19,051 bases of DNA, from assembly GCA_938023905.1 (NCBI GenBank), contig CALJCO010000132.1, forward strand, positions 1 through 19,051, written 5' to 3'. The position numbers and the translations under genes are program-made. Position 1 is the first letter of the stretch. Each line of letters opens with the position of its first letter. Under the pieces are notes generated by a model, which saw only the letters and a program-made list of their open reading frames with translations, was not told where the DNA came from and did not search any database. Positions 7,533 through 15,134 of this stretch are shown piece after piece. This DNA is from an uncultured Collinsella sp. GTDB lineage: Bacteria; Actinomycetota; Coriobacteriia; Coriobacteriales; Coriobacteriaceae.

Positions 7533-8837
7533 CTAGCCCATATCCGCCTTGATGAGGTCGAGGGTGCGCTGGCAGTTTTCGCGGACGGGGCCGAGCATGT
7601 GCTCGCGCAGGTCCGCCATGCCGGGCAGGTCGGCGTATTCGTCCATGATCTCTTCCATGCAAATGGGCACCTCGTAGGCGAGGTCCATCATGGTCGCAAA
7701 GCAAAACTTCTCGGATAGCCCGGCATCGGTGAGCGCCGCCTCCAGCGCGGGGTCGCCCATACCGTGGTATCGGCGGATAGCGCCTGGACCGATGCGCCCC
7801 ACTCGATTTTCGCCGCCAACGCTCATGGCAAGGCGCGCCCGGCGGCGCATACGCTCGTACGCCAAGCCCGATGCGACATCGTACATGGGTGCGAGCGCTG
7901 CGTTTGTGCCTTTGCCTAGGATGAGCGAGTAGTTTTTAGCGTGTGCGTCAGGCGCTCCGATAATGGCGTTATAGAACAACATATAGGTAAAAAGCACAAG
8001 ATTCATGTGGTGGGGGACTGTGTTAATCAGTCGTTCTTGGATGTCTCGTGTGGTTGGTCCTCCGTCGGCGGTGTATTTCTGGCTTGGCAATACACCGAGC
8101 GCCTGGCAAAAGTCCTCCTGATGCAGCCTTTCGATATTTCCGCTGCTATTGACCATTCTGTCGTACCGTTCAACGACGAGCGCGGCTTCGTCTTCAAATG
8201 TGCAATAGGAGACGTTGGCAGTTGGAATGCCAACACGCCGAGCCGTTTTCATGCAGACGAATTCGTTTAAGGCCTGATGTTTGAACCCAACGACACCATT
8301 TTTGAAGATATGGGTAGTGGGGGATGACCCTAGACATTCGCACCATTGGCCATCATGCCAAGCTAGTGCAAATTTGCCTTGGTTGCCGCCCAGGGACCAG
8401 CTTTCGTTGGAGCCCATCCATGTCTCTCTTTCGTCATCGCGAATTGCTTTGAGCTTGTGAGCGATTTGAGAATTGGTAAGCGGGCGGTATGTCGAGACCC
8501 TGCCGCGGGCGGCGCCTAATTGATCGGTTCGACAAAACTGAACGGCCCCTGCGCAGTCAAGACCGATATGGCACAAGAGGGCGACGGGGTTGTTGGATGC
8601 AACGTCATGCTCGGCGGCAATAGCGCGGCGCTGCTCTTGGCTGTCGGGCAAAAGGCCAAATAGGAACGGGCGGACGATGTTATGGCCATACGTGCGATTG
8701 GAAAGCGGCATTGTAAGCGATAGTGGTGCTCCGCGATAGGTTGGGGCGTATACAAAGCTGCAGAGTCCATGCTCGTCTTGCCGGAGAGTGCCTGCGATTT
8801 CGCCACAAATGAGGGTCGCAAGCTCCATCTCTGCCAT
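7533..8837 (-). CDS. hipA: HipA-type serine/threonine kinase toxin
   Basis: 434 residues, full-length HipA. The amino-terminal HipA subdomain (about 10-105) includes FLFGLLPDSQEQR and GLDCAGAVQF. The kinase shows the P-loop-like SLGGNQGKFAL (148-158, S148 aligning with the autophosphorylated Ser150 of E. coli HipA), the ATP lysine in TTHIFKNG (K179), VERYDR (222-227), LHQEDFCQALGV (238-249), the catalytic loop APDAHAKN (D297, N302) and the Mg2+ aspartate in MYD (D320). E. coli HipA phosphorylates GltX and halts translation, giving persistence. Here Gly154 replaces the Glu of the E. coli GAQEK loop, a change common in relatives. Start ATG directly abuts the hipB stop (TAA-ATG). All key residues are intact, so it should be active. 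Confidence 0.93.
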   Translation of the reverse strand: MAEMELATLICGEIAGTLRQDEHGLCSFVYAPTYRGAPLSLTMPLSNRTYGHNIVRPFLFGLLPDSQEQRRAIAAEHDVASNNPVALLCHIGLDCAGAVQFCRTDQLGAARGRVSTYRPLTNSQIAHKLKAIRDDERETWMGSNESWSLGGNQGKFALAWHDGQWCECLGSSPTTHIFKNGVVGFKHQALNEFVCMKTARRVGIPTANVSYCTFEDEAALVVERYDRMVNSSGNIERLHQEDFCQALGVLPSQKYTADGGPTTRDIQERLINTVPHHMNLVLFTYMLFYNAIIGAPDAHAKNYSLILGKGTNAALAPMYDVASGLAYERMRRRARLAMSVGGENRVGRIGPGAIRRYHGMGDPALEAALTDAGLSEKFCFATMMDLAYEVPICMEEIMDEYADLPGMADLREHMLGPVRENCQRTLDLIKADMG

Positions 8838-9269
8838 TTATTTCACAACCTTACAGCCAAAGGAGAGGTCTGAAGTGTCGGAAAGGCCTTGCTCGGCTGC
8901 GATTTGGGCCAGCAAGGCACCATAGGAAGATGGCGTTCCCTGTCGAGCGGGTCGTCTGCCTACGCTTGGCTTTGGCAGGGCATTCGAGTTCGCGATAGGG
9001 AGGTCCGCTTTCGTCGTCGGATGTTCGGAGGGCGATGCGATGGAGTCGTTATCGCTTTGCGCAAAGAGACCTATGCCGAGTGCGTTAAAGACGGACAGCA
9101 ACTTGTCGAGTCGAATGCCGGTGGCGTCTCCTAGCTCGAGCGATGCGAGCAGGCGCTCGGAAACACTGGCCGTTTTGGCGAGGGCGGCACGGGTGAGACC
9201 CTGAGCCTCGCGTGCCTGGCGCACGTAGATGCCAGCTTGGCGCGGTGTGGTGATGGGAAGGGTATTCAC
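8838..9269 (-). CDS. hipB: HipB-type antitoxin, XRE-family HTH
   Basis: 143 residues. Residues 10-70 form a Cro/C1-type helix-turn-helix (AGIYVRQAREAQGLTRAALA, then SVSERLLASLELG). The remainder (about 72-143) is a polar, proline-containing tail much longer than in E. coli HipB (88 residues). The start is GTG at 9269 with AGGAGA five bases upstream; no better start is near. The gene lies immediately before hipA without a gap, and downstream of a 17-bp palindrome that it is expected to bind. The long tail may carry the HipA-contacting part or a degradation signal; this is inference. Confidence 0.88.
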   Translation of the reverse strand: MNTLPITTPRQAGIYVRQAREAQGLTRAALAKTASVSERLLASLELGDATGIRLDKLLSVFNALGIGLFAQSDNDSIASPSEHPTTKADLPIANSNALPKPSVGRRPARQGTPSSYGALLAQIAAEQGLSDTSDLSFGCKVVK

Positions 9270-9282
9270 GGCGATCTCCTAA

Positions 9283-9327
9283 CGTGCAGACTTTTGCATA
9301 TCAGTATGACATGCAAAAGTCTGCACG
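9283..9327 (-). promoter_or_regulatory. hipBA operator: 17-bp perfect inverted repeat
   Basis: Arms 9283-9299 (CGTGCAGACTTTTGCAT) and 9311-9327 are perfect reverse complements separated by 11 bases. The centre holds CATACT on the minus strand (9303-9308), a usable -10. The palindrome ends three bases before the AGGAGA ribosome site (9275-9280). It is the expected autoregulatory site of HipB/HipBA. Confidence 0.8.
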
Positions 9328-9361
9328 AAAAGGCCTCATGCAAAGTTTTGCATGAGGCCTT
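9328..9361 (-). terminator. Terminator hairpin after mntP
   Basis: Perfect 15-bp stem, 9330-9344 with 9347-9361 (2-nt loop), followed on the minus strand by TTTTCG. It lies 37 bases after the mntP stop and directly abuts the hipB palindrome. Its tip repeats the ATGCAAAA core of that operator. Confidence 0.7.
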
Positions 9362-9397
9362 GTACTGGCGTTGAGTTTTGAGCGATTGTGTTTGGCG

Positions 9398-9976
9398 TTA
9401 CAGCGCCAAAATCCCCAGATGCTCAAGCAAGATCTTAAGTCCGATGAGGATGAGCACGATGCCGCCCACGATGGTGGCAGGTTTTTCGTAGCGCGCGCCA
9501 AAGGTGTGGCCGATCGCTACGCCGGCGACGGAGAAGATAAACGTTGTGACGCCGATAAGCGATACGGCGGGAACGATGTCGACCGAAAGCGCGGCGAACG
9601 AGATGCCCACGGCCAGGGCGTCGATTGAGGTGGCGATGGCGAGGATCAGGTACTCGCTCAGTTCAATCTTTTCAGCATTCTTGCCGTCGCCTTCATCCTC
9701 GTCCTCGGTAAAAGCCTCCCACAGCATTTTGCTGCCGATGAAGGCCAAAAGGATAAAGGCAATCCAATGGTCGATGGGGCCGATGATGCCCATGAATTGA
9801 CTGCCGAGTGCCCATCCGATTACGGGCATGCCGGCCTGAAAGCCGCCAAAGAACAAGCCGAGCACCACGGCAACTTTAAGGTTGATCTTCTTCATGCCAA
9901 GGCCCTTGCAGATGGAAACGGCAAAGGCGTCCATCGAAAGGCCAACGGCGAGCAACACGAGCTCTGCGAGTCCCAT
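9398..9976 (-). CDS. mntP: Manganese efflux pump MntP
   Basis: 192-residue membrane protein with six hydrophobic segments, the usual MntP length. Two repeated signatures, LSMDAFAVSICKG (D16) and ATSIDALAVGISFA (D119), correspond to the internal repeat with essential aspartates in E. coli MntP (D16 and D118). A charged loop (EDEDEGDGKNAEK, 91-103) separates the halves. The protein exports Mn2+ to limit toxicity. The start is ATG at 9976, giving MGLAELVLLAVGLSMDAF with AGAGGGAG upstream; the open frame to 10129 runs through the riboswitch and is not translated. A yybP-ykoY manganese riboswitch with terminator precedes it, which supports the substrate. Confidence 0.93.
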   Translation of the reverse strand: MGLAELVLLAVGLSMDAFAVSICKGLGMKKINLKVAVVLGLFFGGFQAGMPVIGWALGSQFMGIIGPIDHWIAFILLAFIGSKMLWEAFTEDEDEGDGKNAEKIELSEYLILAIATSIDALAVGISFAALSVDIVPAVSLIGVTTFIFSVAGVAIGHTFGARYEKPATIVGGIVLILIGLKILLEHLGILAL

Positions 9977-10029
9977 AGTCTGGCTCCCTCTCTGCGGGCG
10001 GGCCCGCGTGTACCTCTTGGGGGAGTAAC

Positions 10030-10073
10030 AAAAAAGACTCGTGGCGTACGCGTTGCGCGCACAGCCACGAGTC
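10030..10073 (-). terminator. Riboswitch-controlled terminator before mntP
   Basis: On the minus strand GACTCGTGGC (10064-10073) pairs with GCCACGAGTC (10036-10045), followed by TTTTTT (10030-10035). Its 5' arm overlaps the 3' strand of riboswitch helix P1 (10067-10071), so P1 and terminator cannot form together. It ends 53 bases before the mntP start. Confidence 0.88.
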
Positions 10074-10165
10074 TCGTTCATTAAGGCAAGCCAGACCGTT
10101 TCGGCCAGTGTGTTGACTTGCCGCGCCACCGGAGGCGAACCCGATCACGCGACTACTCCCTCATT
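10066..10165 (-). ncRNA. yybP-ykoY manganese riboswitch
   Basis: Read on the minus strand, the aptamer opens with ATGAG followed by GGAGTAGTC, and closes with AACGAGA followed by CTCGT. ATGAG/CTCGT form P1 around the two conserved loops (GGAGTAG and CGAGAC), as in the RF00080 class. Between them are two legs: GTCGCG/CGCGGC, and GCAAG...CTTGC containing GTCAACACACT. The class senses Mn2+ and usually turns expression on by stabilising P1. Here P1's 3' strand lies within the terminator's 5' arm, so Mn2+ binding should prevent termination and induce mntP. The assignment is from memory of the consensus plus the gene context; a covariance search would settle it. Confidence 0.82.
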
Positions 10166-10323
10166 TATGCGAATCTCGATGCTACCACATAAGCAGCTCA
10201 TTTGGATTGGGGCTCTCAGCTGTGTTCGCTCATTCTGTAAGCATCGGATTTTGCGGGCGTCACAGGGGCAAACCGTGAGAAACTTATTGACGTTTATGGA
10301 GCGTATACGATGGGAGCGATGCC

Positions 10324-11391
10324 TTGGATAAGAACGAGCTGCAAAAGCGTATGGAACAGGCCATTCGCCTGACGGCACCTGGCCAGCCGATCCGCACCGC
10401 CCTCGACATGATCATTGCTGGTCACCTGGGCGCCCTTATCTGCGTCGGCGACACCGAAAACGTGCTCGCTGCTGGTAACGACGGCTTCCCGCTCAACATT
10501 TCGTTTACCTCGAACCGCCTGTTCGAGCTTTCCAAGATGGACGGCGCTATCGTTATCGATGGCGACCTCACCCAGATCCTGCGCGCCAACTTCCACCTCA
10601 ATCCCGATCCCTCGCTCGCCACGAGTGAGACGGGCATGCGTCACCGTACCGCCGCTCGCATGTCGGTGCTCACCGACGCCATCGTGATCTCGGTTTCGGC
10701 TCGTCGTGCCGTCGTCAACGTGTACGTCCACGGTAAGAGCTACGAGATCCAGCCCGTCACCACCATCATGAGCTCGGTCAACCAGCTCGTCGCCACGCTC
10801 CAGACCACCCGTCAGTCGCTCGACCGCTCCTTGCTGCGCCTGACGGCCCTTGAGCTCGACGACTACGTCACGCTCGCCGACATCACCGGCATTTTCTCGA
10901 GTTTCGAGATCATGCAGCAGGCAAAGACTGAGCTTAAGGATTGCATTGTCAAGCTGGGCAACCAGGGCAAGCTCGTGCAGATGCAGCTCGAGCAGCTCGC
11001 CGGCTCCAGCATGGATACCGAATACGACCTGATGATTCGCGACTATGCGAGCGATTCCTCCGAGGCCAATGCCGAGAAGATCCGCGCCAACCTGAGCCGC
11101 ATGACGCCTAAGGACCTGTCCGACCCGCAGCATGTGGCGGCAGTTCTGGGCTACGACGACCTGGACGAGGACTCCGTCATGACACCGCTGGGCCTGCGCA
11201 CGCTTTCGCGCGTGTCCGTCGTGCGCGACGGCGTGGCCGAGAAGATCGTCGACGAGTATGGATCGCTGCAGGAGCTCATGGACGACATCAGCGAAGATCC
11301 GGAGCGCCTGGGCGACTTTGGCGTCAACAACCCTGCCATTCTTGCGGACTCCCTGTACCGCATGAAGGGCACCAAACAGGGGAACGCATAA
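10324..11391 (+). CDS. disA: Diadenylate cyclase DisA (DNA integrity scanning protein)
   Basis: 355 residues. It makes c-di-AMP from two ATP and scans DNA for branched structures. The DAC domain (about 1-145) carries the catalytic DGA motif (73-75, KMDGAIVID) and the RHR motif (106-108, GMRHRTAARMS). A helical spine (about 150-285) and a helix-hairpin-helix DNA-binding domain (about 290-355) follow, as in the octameric Thermotoga protein. The start is TTG at 10324 with GGGAG eight bases upstream; no in-frame ATG lies nearby. It heads a closely packed operon and overlaps ispD by one base (TAATG). The usual neighbour radA is missing; the gene is divergent from mntP instead. Confidence 0.95.
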   Translation: MDKNELQKRMEQAIRLTAPGQPIRTALDMIIAGHLGALICVGDTENVLAAGNDGFPLNISFTSNRLFELSKMDGAIVIDGDLTQILRANFHLNPDPSLATSETGMRHRTAARMSVLTDAIVISVSARRAVVNVYVHGKSYEIQPVTTIMSSVNQLVATLQTTRQSLDRSLLRLTALELDDYVTLADITGIFSSFEIMQQAKTELKDCIVKLGNQGKLVQMQLEQLAGSSMDTEYDLMIRDYASDSSEANAEKIRANLSRMTPKDLSDPQHVAAVLGYDDLDEDSVMTPLGLRTLSRVSVVRDGVAEKIVDEYGSLQELMDDISEDPERLGDFGVNNPAILADSLYRMKGTKQGNA

Positions 11392-12119
11392 TGGCGCCCG
11401 TATGCGCCGTGGTCGTTGCCGGTGGCAGCGGCCAGCGCTTTGGTAACCCCGGTGGTAAGCAGCTCGTCAATGTAGCGGGCCGTCCGCTTATGAGCTGGTC
11501 CATCCGCGCATTTGACCGTAGCAATAAGGTCGGCCATATCGTCGTGGTTTGCCCTGCCGAGCGTCGTGCCGAGATGCGCCGCCTGGCCATCAGCCCGTAT
11601 TCGTATAGCACGCCCATCAGCTTTGCCGATGCCGGCGAGACCCGCCAGGATTCCACCCGCGCCGGCGTGCACGCGGTGCCGACGGGTTTCGAATATGTCG
11701 CCATCCACGATGGCGCCCGTCCGCTCATTACGACCGAGGCTATCGACCACGCTATCGACGTGCTCGTGAGCGACCGTGCCCTCGACGGTGTCGTGTGCGG
11801 CCAGCCTGCCATCGACACACTCAAAATCGTCGATGGCGACAACATCGTCGAGACGCCGCCGCGCGAGCTGTACTGGGCCGCGCAGACACCGCAGATCTTT
11901 AGCGTCGACGCCATGAAGCGCGCCCACACCGCAGCTATCGCCGAGGGCTTTATCGGGACCGACGATTCTTCGCTGGTCGAGCGCATGGGTGGGCGCGTCC
12001 GCTGCGTCCAGAGCCCGCGCGATAACCTTAAGGTGACGGTACCCGAGGACCTGCGTCCCGTAACCGCGATTCTGCTTGGCCGCATGGCCGAGGGAGAGGA
12101 CCTTCCCCATGTTCAGTAA
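11391..12119 (+). CDS. ispD: 2-C-methyl-D-erythritol 4-phosphate cytidylyltransferase
   Basis: 242 residues; third step of the MEP isoprenoid pathway (MEP + CTP to CDP-ME). The nucleotide-binding loop VVAGGSGQRFGNPGGKQL (8-25) holds the conserved Arg and Lys, with a Gly-rich variation of the usual PKQF. Further signatures are GETRQDSTRAGV, IHDGARPLI, WAAQTPQIF, the GTDDSSLVE segment and a final NLKVTVPEDL. The ATG shares one base with the disA stop and the gene overlaps ispF by 11 bases, so the three genes are translationally coupled. Adjacent ispD and ispF supply consecutive, non-neighbouring steps; IspE is elsewhere. Confidence 0.95.
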   Translation: MAPVCAVVVAGGSGQRFGNPGGKQLVNVAGRPLMSWSIRAFDRSNKVGHIVVVCPAERRAEMRRLAISPYSYSTPISFADAGETRQDSTRAGVHAVPTGFEYVAIHDGARPLITTEAIDHAIDVLVSDRALDGVVCGQPAIDTLKIVDGDNIVETPPRELYWAAQTPQIFSVDAMKRAHTAAIAEGFIGTDDSSLVERMGGRVRCVQSPRDNLKVTVPEDLRPVTAILLGRMAEGEDLPHVQ

Positions 12120-12603
12120 CCTGCGCATTGGCCATGGCTACGACGTTCACCGTCTGGTGGAGGGGCGTCGATGTATCATCGGCGGTGTCGACATTCCCTA
12201 CGAGCGCGGTCTGCTGGGCCACTCGGATGCCGATGTGCTCGCGCACGCGCTGGCCGACGCCATTTTGGGCGCCTGCCGCGGGGGAGACATTGGCAAGCTA
12301 TTCCCCGATACCGACCCCGCCTATGAGGGTGCCGATTCGATGGTGCTGCTCGCTCGCGTGATGGACTATGCGCGCGAGCTTGGCTTTGAGTTTGTCGATG
12401 CCGACTGCACCATTGCCTGCCAGCAGCCCAAGATCACCCCGCACCGCGATGCCATGCGCGCCAACCTGGCCCATGCCCTGGGCGTTGACGTCGAAAACGT
12501 GGGCGTCGCCGCCACTACGACCGAAAAACTCGGCTGGGAAGGCCAAGGCGAGGGAATTGGCGCTTGGGCCGTCTGCCTGCTACAGAAAACCGTTAAGGAG
12601 TAA
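12109..12603 (+). CDS. ispF: 2-C-methyl-D-erythritol 2,4-cyclodiphosphate synthase
   Basis: 164 residues, normal for IspF, a trimeric enzyme that cyclises CDP-ME 2-phosphate to MEcPP with release of CMP. The opening RIGHGYDVHRL supplies metal ligands D12 and H14; H46 in GHSDADVLAHALADA is the third. GDIGKLFPDTDP and the CMP-site region ATTTEKLGWEGQGEGIGAWA are intact. The start at 12109 lies inside the end of ispD (11-base overlap) with GAGGGAGAGGA upstream; an earlier frame-open ATG at 12076 would add 11 residues with no family support. cysS begins three bases after the stop. Confidence 0.95.
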   Translation: MFSNLRIGHGYDVHRLVEGRRCIIGGVDIPYERGLLGHSDADVLAHALADAILGACRGGDIGKLFPDTDPAYEGADSMVLLARVMDYARELGFEFVDADCTIACQQPKITPHRDAMRANLAHALGVDVENVGVAATTTEKLGWEGQGEGIGAWAVCLLQKTVKE

Positions 12604-12606
12604 CGA

Positions 12607-14073
12607 ATGCGTATCTACAACAGCGCTACCCATAAAAAGGAAGAGTTCCAGCCCATCGAGTCCGGCAAGGTTCGCATGTACGTGTGCGGCCCCACGGTCT
12701 ACGACAACATCCACATCGGCAATGCCCGCACGTTCATCAGCTTTGACGTGATTCGTCGCTGGCTCATCGCGAGCGGTTATGAGGTCACGTTCGCCCAGAA
12801 CCTCACCGATGTCGATGACAAGATCATCAAGCGCGCCAACGAGCAGGGCCGTACGGCCGCCGAGGTCGCGACGGAGTTCTCCGACAAGTTCATCGGCGTC
12901 ATGCGCGCTGCCAACGTGCTCGACCCCGATGTGCGTCCCCGCGCCACCAAGGAGATCGGCCCCATGATCGCCATGATCAAGACGCTTATCGAGCAGGGCC
13001 ACGCTTACGCAGCCGATAACGGCGATGTGTACTTTGCCGTGCGCAGCGATCACAACTACGGTCAGGTCTCGGGCCGCAACATCGACGACCTTATGGTTGG
13101 CGCGCGCATCGAGGAGAACGAGGACAAGAACGACCCGCTCGACTTTGCCCTGTGGAAGGCCGCCAAGCCCGGCGAGCCCAGCTGGCCGAGCCCCTGGGGC
13201 GAGGGCCGTCCCGGTTGGCACACCGAGTGCGCCGCCATGGTGCACCGCTACCTGGGCACCCCGATCGACATCCACGGCGGTGGCTCCGACCTTGCCTTCC
13301 CGCATCACGAGAACGAGTGCGCCCAGGCTACCTGCGCCTGGCACCAGGGCTTCTCCAACACCTGGATGCACACGGGCATGCTGCTGGTCGACGGCGAGAA
13401 GATGTCCAAGTCGCTCGGCAACTTCTTTACGCTGGCCGAGGTCCTCGAGCAGCACTCCGCTGCCGCCCTGCGCCTGCTGATGCTGCAGACGAGCTATCGC
13501 TCGCCGCTCGACTTTTCGTGGGAGCGCCTGGAGGGTGCCGAGAACTCGCTCGCGCGTATCGCCGGTACGGTCGAGAACCTGCGTTGGGCTGCGAACCATG
13601 CGACGGCCGATGCCGATGAGGCAGCATCCGAGGCGTTTGCCGCCAAGGCCGCCGAGACCCGTGCCGCTTTTAAGGAGTGCATGGACGACGACTTTAACAC
13701 CGCCGGTGCCATGGGCGCCGTCTTTGGCTTTGTCACCGAGTGCAACCAGTATCTGGAGCAGGCGGGCGACGCTGCCGACAAGGCCGCAGCCTTGGCTGCC
13801 GCCGATACGCTGGTCGAGCTGCTCGATACGTTTGGTGTTGAGCTTCCTGAGCCCAAGGTCGAGCTGCCGCTGGGCCTGCTGGGCGTTGCCGCCGGTCTGG
13901 TTGCCTATACGGGCGACGACGTGGACGAGGCTGCTGCCAAGATTCTCGAGGCCCGCGCCGAGGCCCGTGCCGCCAAGAACTGGGATCTGGCAGATGCCAT
14001 CCGCGATCAGCTCAAGGACCTGGGCCTCACCATTGAGGATACTGCCGCGGGCACTCGTATTAAGAGTCTCTAG
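12607..14073 (+). CDS. cysS: Cysteinyl-tRNA synthetase
   Basis: 488-residue class I synthetase that charges tRNA-Cys. The zinc site that selects cysteine is formed by C27, C208 (HTEC), H233 (PHHENEC) and E237. The HIGN signature lies at 36-39 and KMSKS at 265-269, followed by the DALR-type anticodon-binding domain and a C-terminal region ending in LGLTIEDTAAGTRIKSL. The start, ATG at 12607, has AAGGAG (12595-12600) just before it. It directly follows ispF; in Bacillus gltX and cysE come between them. A 143-base gap with a long hairpin separates it from rlmB. Confidence 0.97.
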   Translation: MRIYNSATHKKEEFQPIESGKVRMYVCGPTVYDNIHIGNARTFISFDVIRRWLIASGYEVTFAQNLTDVDDKIIKRANEQGRTAAEVATEFSDKFIGVMRAANVLDPDVRPRATKEIGPMIAMIKTLIEQGHAYAADNGDVYFAVRSDHNYGQVSGRNIDDLMVGARIEENEDKNDPLDFALWKAAKPGEPSWPSPWGEGRPGWHTECAAMVHRYLGTPIDIHGGGSDLAFPHHENECAQATCAWHQGFSNTWMHTGMLLVDGEKMSKSLGNFFTLAEVLEQHSAAALRLLMLQTSYRSPLDFSWERLEGAENSLARIAGTVENLRWAANHATADADEAASEAFAAKAAETRAAFKECMDDDFNTAGAMGAVFGFVTECNQYLEQAGDAADKAAALAAADTLVELLDTFGVELPEPKVELPLGLLGVAAGLVAYTGDDVDEAAAKILEARAEARAAKNWDLADAIRDQLKDLGLTIEDTAAGTRIKSL

Positions 14074-14079
14074 TATTTG

Positions 14080-14182
14080 TCGACCGTTCGAGGTGCGGCA
14101 GATTGCCTTGAAAGAGGAGGGCATAGACCTGGTGGTCATGCCCGACGATTGAAAGGCAAGGTGCCATGGCTCGGACGGTCGA
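14080..14182 (+). ncRNA. Extended imperfect hairpin between cysS and rlmB (copy B)
   Basis: The cysS-rlmB gap folds into one rod. The outer 13-bp stem is 14080-14092 (TCGACCGTTCGAG) with 14170-14182, one G-U pair. Then come GGCA/TGCC (14097-14100/14162-14165), a 2x2 purine loop, TTGCCTT/AAGGCAA (14103-14109/14153-14159), a 9x9 internal loop (GAAAGAGGA opposite GACGATTGA, able to form several tandem G-A pairs), GGGCAT/ATGCCC, a bulged A (14125), and GACC-TGGT-GGTC. The same order of parts is found at 11-107 on the minus strand with different stem sequences. It is co-transcribed with cysS and rlmB and ends 20 bases before the rlmB ribosome site. Function is unknown: a processing site, regulator, structured RNA or mobile remnant are all possible. 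Confidence 0.6.
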
Positions 14183-14216
14183 TTCTTGTTCGTTATCTAT
14201 TTAAGGAGGCCGTTTT

Positions 14217-15131
14217 ATGGCCGACAATCGCAAGCGTGCGCCTCGTGGCGGCAAGCAGACTGCTTCTGGCTCGCGTCCGATTCGCCGCAACGACCGCGCT
14301 GCCGCTCCCAAGGGCCAGCGCGATCGCGCCCAGGCCGCACGTCCGCAACGCGATCGTAACCGCGACGCTATCCAGGTTCCCAAGGGCGAGTTTATCGAAG
14401 GTCGTCGTGCTGCCGCCGAGGCGCTGCGCACCGGTTTTCCCATCAAGTGCGCGCTCATCGCCGAGGGCGGGGAGCGCGATGCCGCTCTGTCGCGCCTGGT
14501 CGATGACCTCAACGCCACGGGTGTCCGCATTAAGTATGTGCCGCGCGCGCAGCTCGATGCGCTGTCGAGCCATGGCGCTCACCAGGGCATTGCGCTCGAG
14601 GTGGGCAACTTCCCTTACGCCGATGTCGCCGACATCCTCGACCGCGCAGGCGAGGGCCCGGCGCTTGTCGTGGTGCTCGACCATGTGACCGACGACGGTA
14701 ACTTTGGCGCCATCGTGCGCTCTGCCGAGGTTGTGGGCGCAGCGGGCGTCATCATCGCCAACAAGCGTGCCGCCGGCGTGACCGTGGGCAGCTACAAGAC
14801 CTCCGCCGGCGCCGTCATGCATCTGCCTATCGCGCAGGTGCCCAATATCGCTCGTGCGCTCGATGACCTCAAGGCCGCCGGCTTTTGGGTGGGTGGCGCT
14901 TCCGAGCATGCCGAGGGCAGCTGCTGGGATGCTCCCTTCGAGGGCCGCGTGGCGCTCGTCATGGGCTCCGAGGGCGACGGCATCTCGCGTCTGGTGCTCG
15001 AGAAATGTGACTTTTTGACCAAGCTTCCCCAGCGCGGCATGACCGAGAGTCTCAACGTGGCCCAGGCGACCACCGCGCTGTGCTTTGAGTGGCTGCGCCA
15101 CAATGCCGGCGAGCTCATGGGGGAGGAGTAG
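14217..15131 (+). CDS. rlmB: 23S rRNA (guanosine-2'-O)-methyltransferase, RlmB/TrmH family
   Basis: 304 residues. Residues 1-55 form a basic, Arg/Gln/Ala-rich disordered extension typical of actinobacterial homologues. A substrate-binding domain follows (about 57-130, beginning FIEGRRAAAEAL), then the SPOUT catalytic domain with its knot. Motif 1 is DDGNFGAIVRSAE (N162, R168), motif 2 VMGSEGDG (248-255) and motif 3 ESLNVAQA (277-284), which together bind SAM and the target. The E. coli enzyme methylates G2251 of 23S rRNA. The start has AAGGAGG about eight bases upstream. The next gene begins three bases after its stop. Confidence 0.9.
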   Translation: MADNRKRAPRGGKQTASGSRPIRRNDRAAAPKGQRDRAQAARPQRDRNRDAIQVPKGEFIEGRRAAAEALRTGFPIKCALIAEGGERDAALSRLVDDLNATGVRIKYVPRAQLDALSSHGAHQGIALEVGNFPYADVADILDRAGEGPALVVVLDHVTDDGNFGAIVRSAEVVGAAGVIIANKRAAGVTVGSYKTSAGAVMHLPIAQVPNIARALDDLKAAGFWVGGASEHAEGSCWDAPFEGRVALVMGSEGDGISRLVLEKCDFLTKLPQRGMTESLNVAQATTALCFEWLRHNAGELMGEE

Positions 15132-15134
15132 CGC

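Noticed and set aside
9977..10129. 51-residue extension of mntP
   Set aside because: The frame runs through the riboswitch terminator; MntP homologues start at the ATG at 9976.
12580..14139. 519-residue minus-strand open frame across cysS
   Set aside because: Antisense of a clear cysteinyl-tRNA synthetase; no motifs of its own.
14094..14152. Short frame ending in ALKEEGIDLVVMPDD, possible mrnC remnant or small peptide
   Set aside because: The bases are fully explained by the paired hairpin at 14080-14182; no ribosome site and no match to a Mini-III end that I recognise.
14074..14216. T-box or other tRNA-sensing leader linked to cysS
   Set aside because: It lies after cysS, not before, and no T-box consensus sequence was seen; cysS itself follows ispF by three bases.
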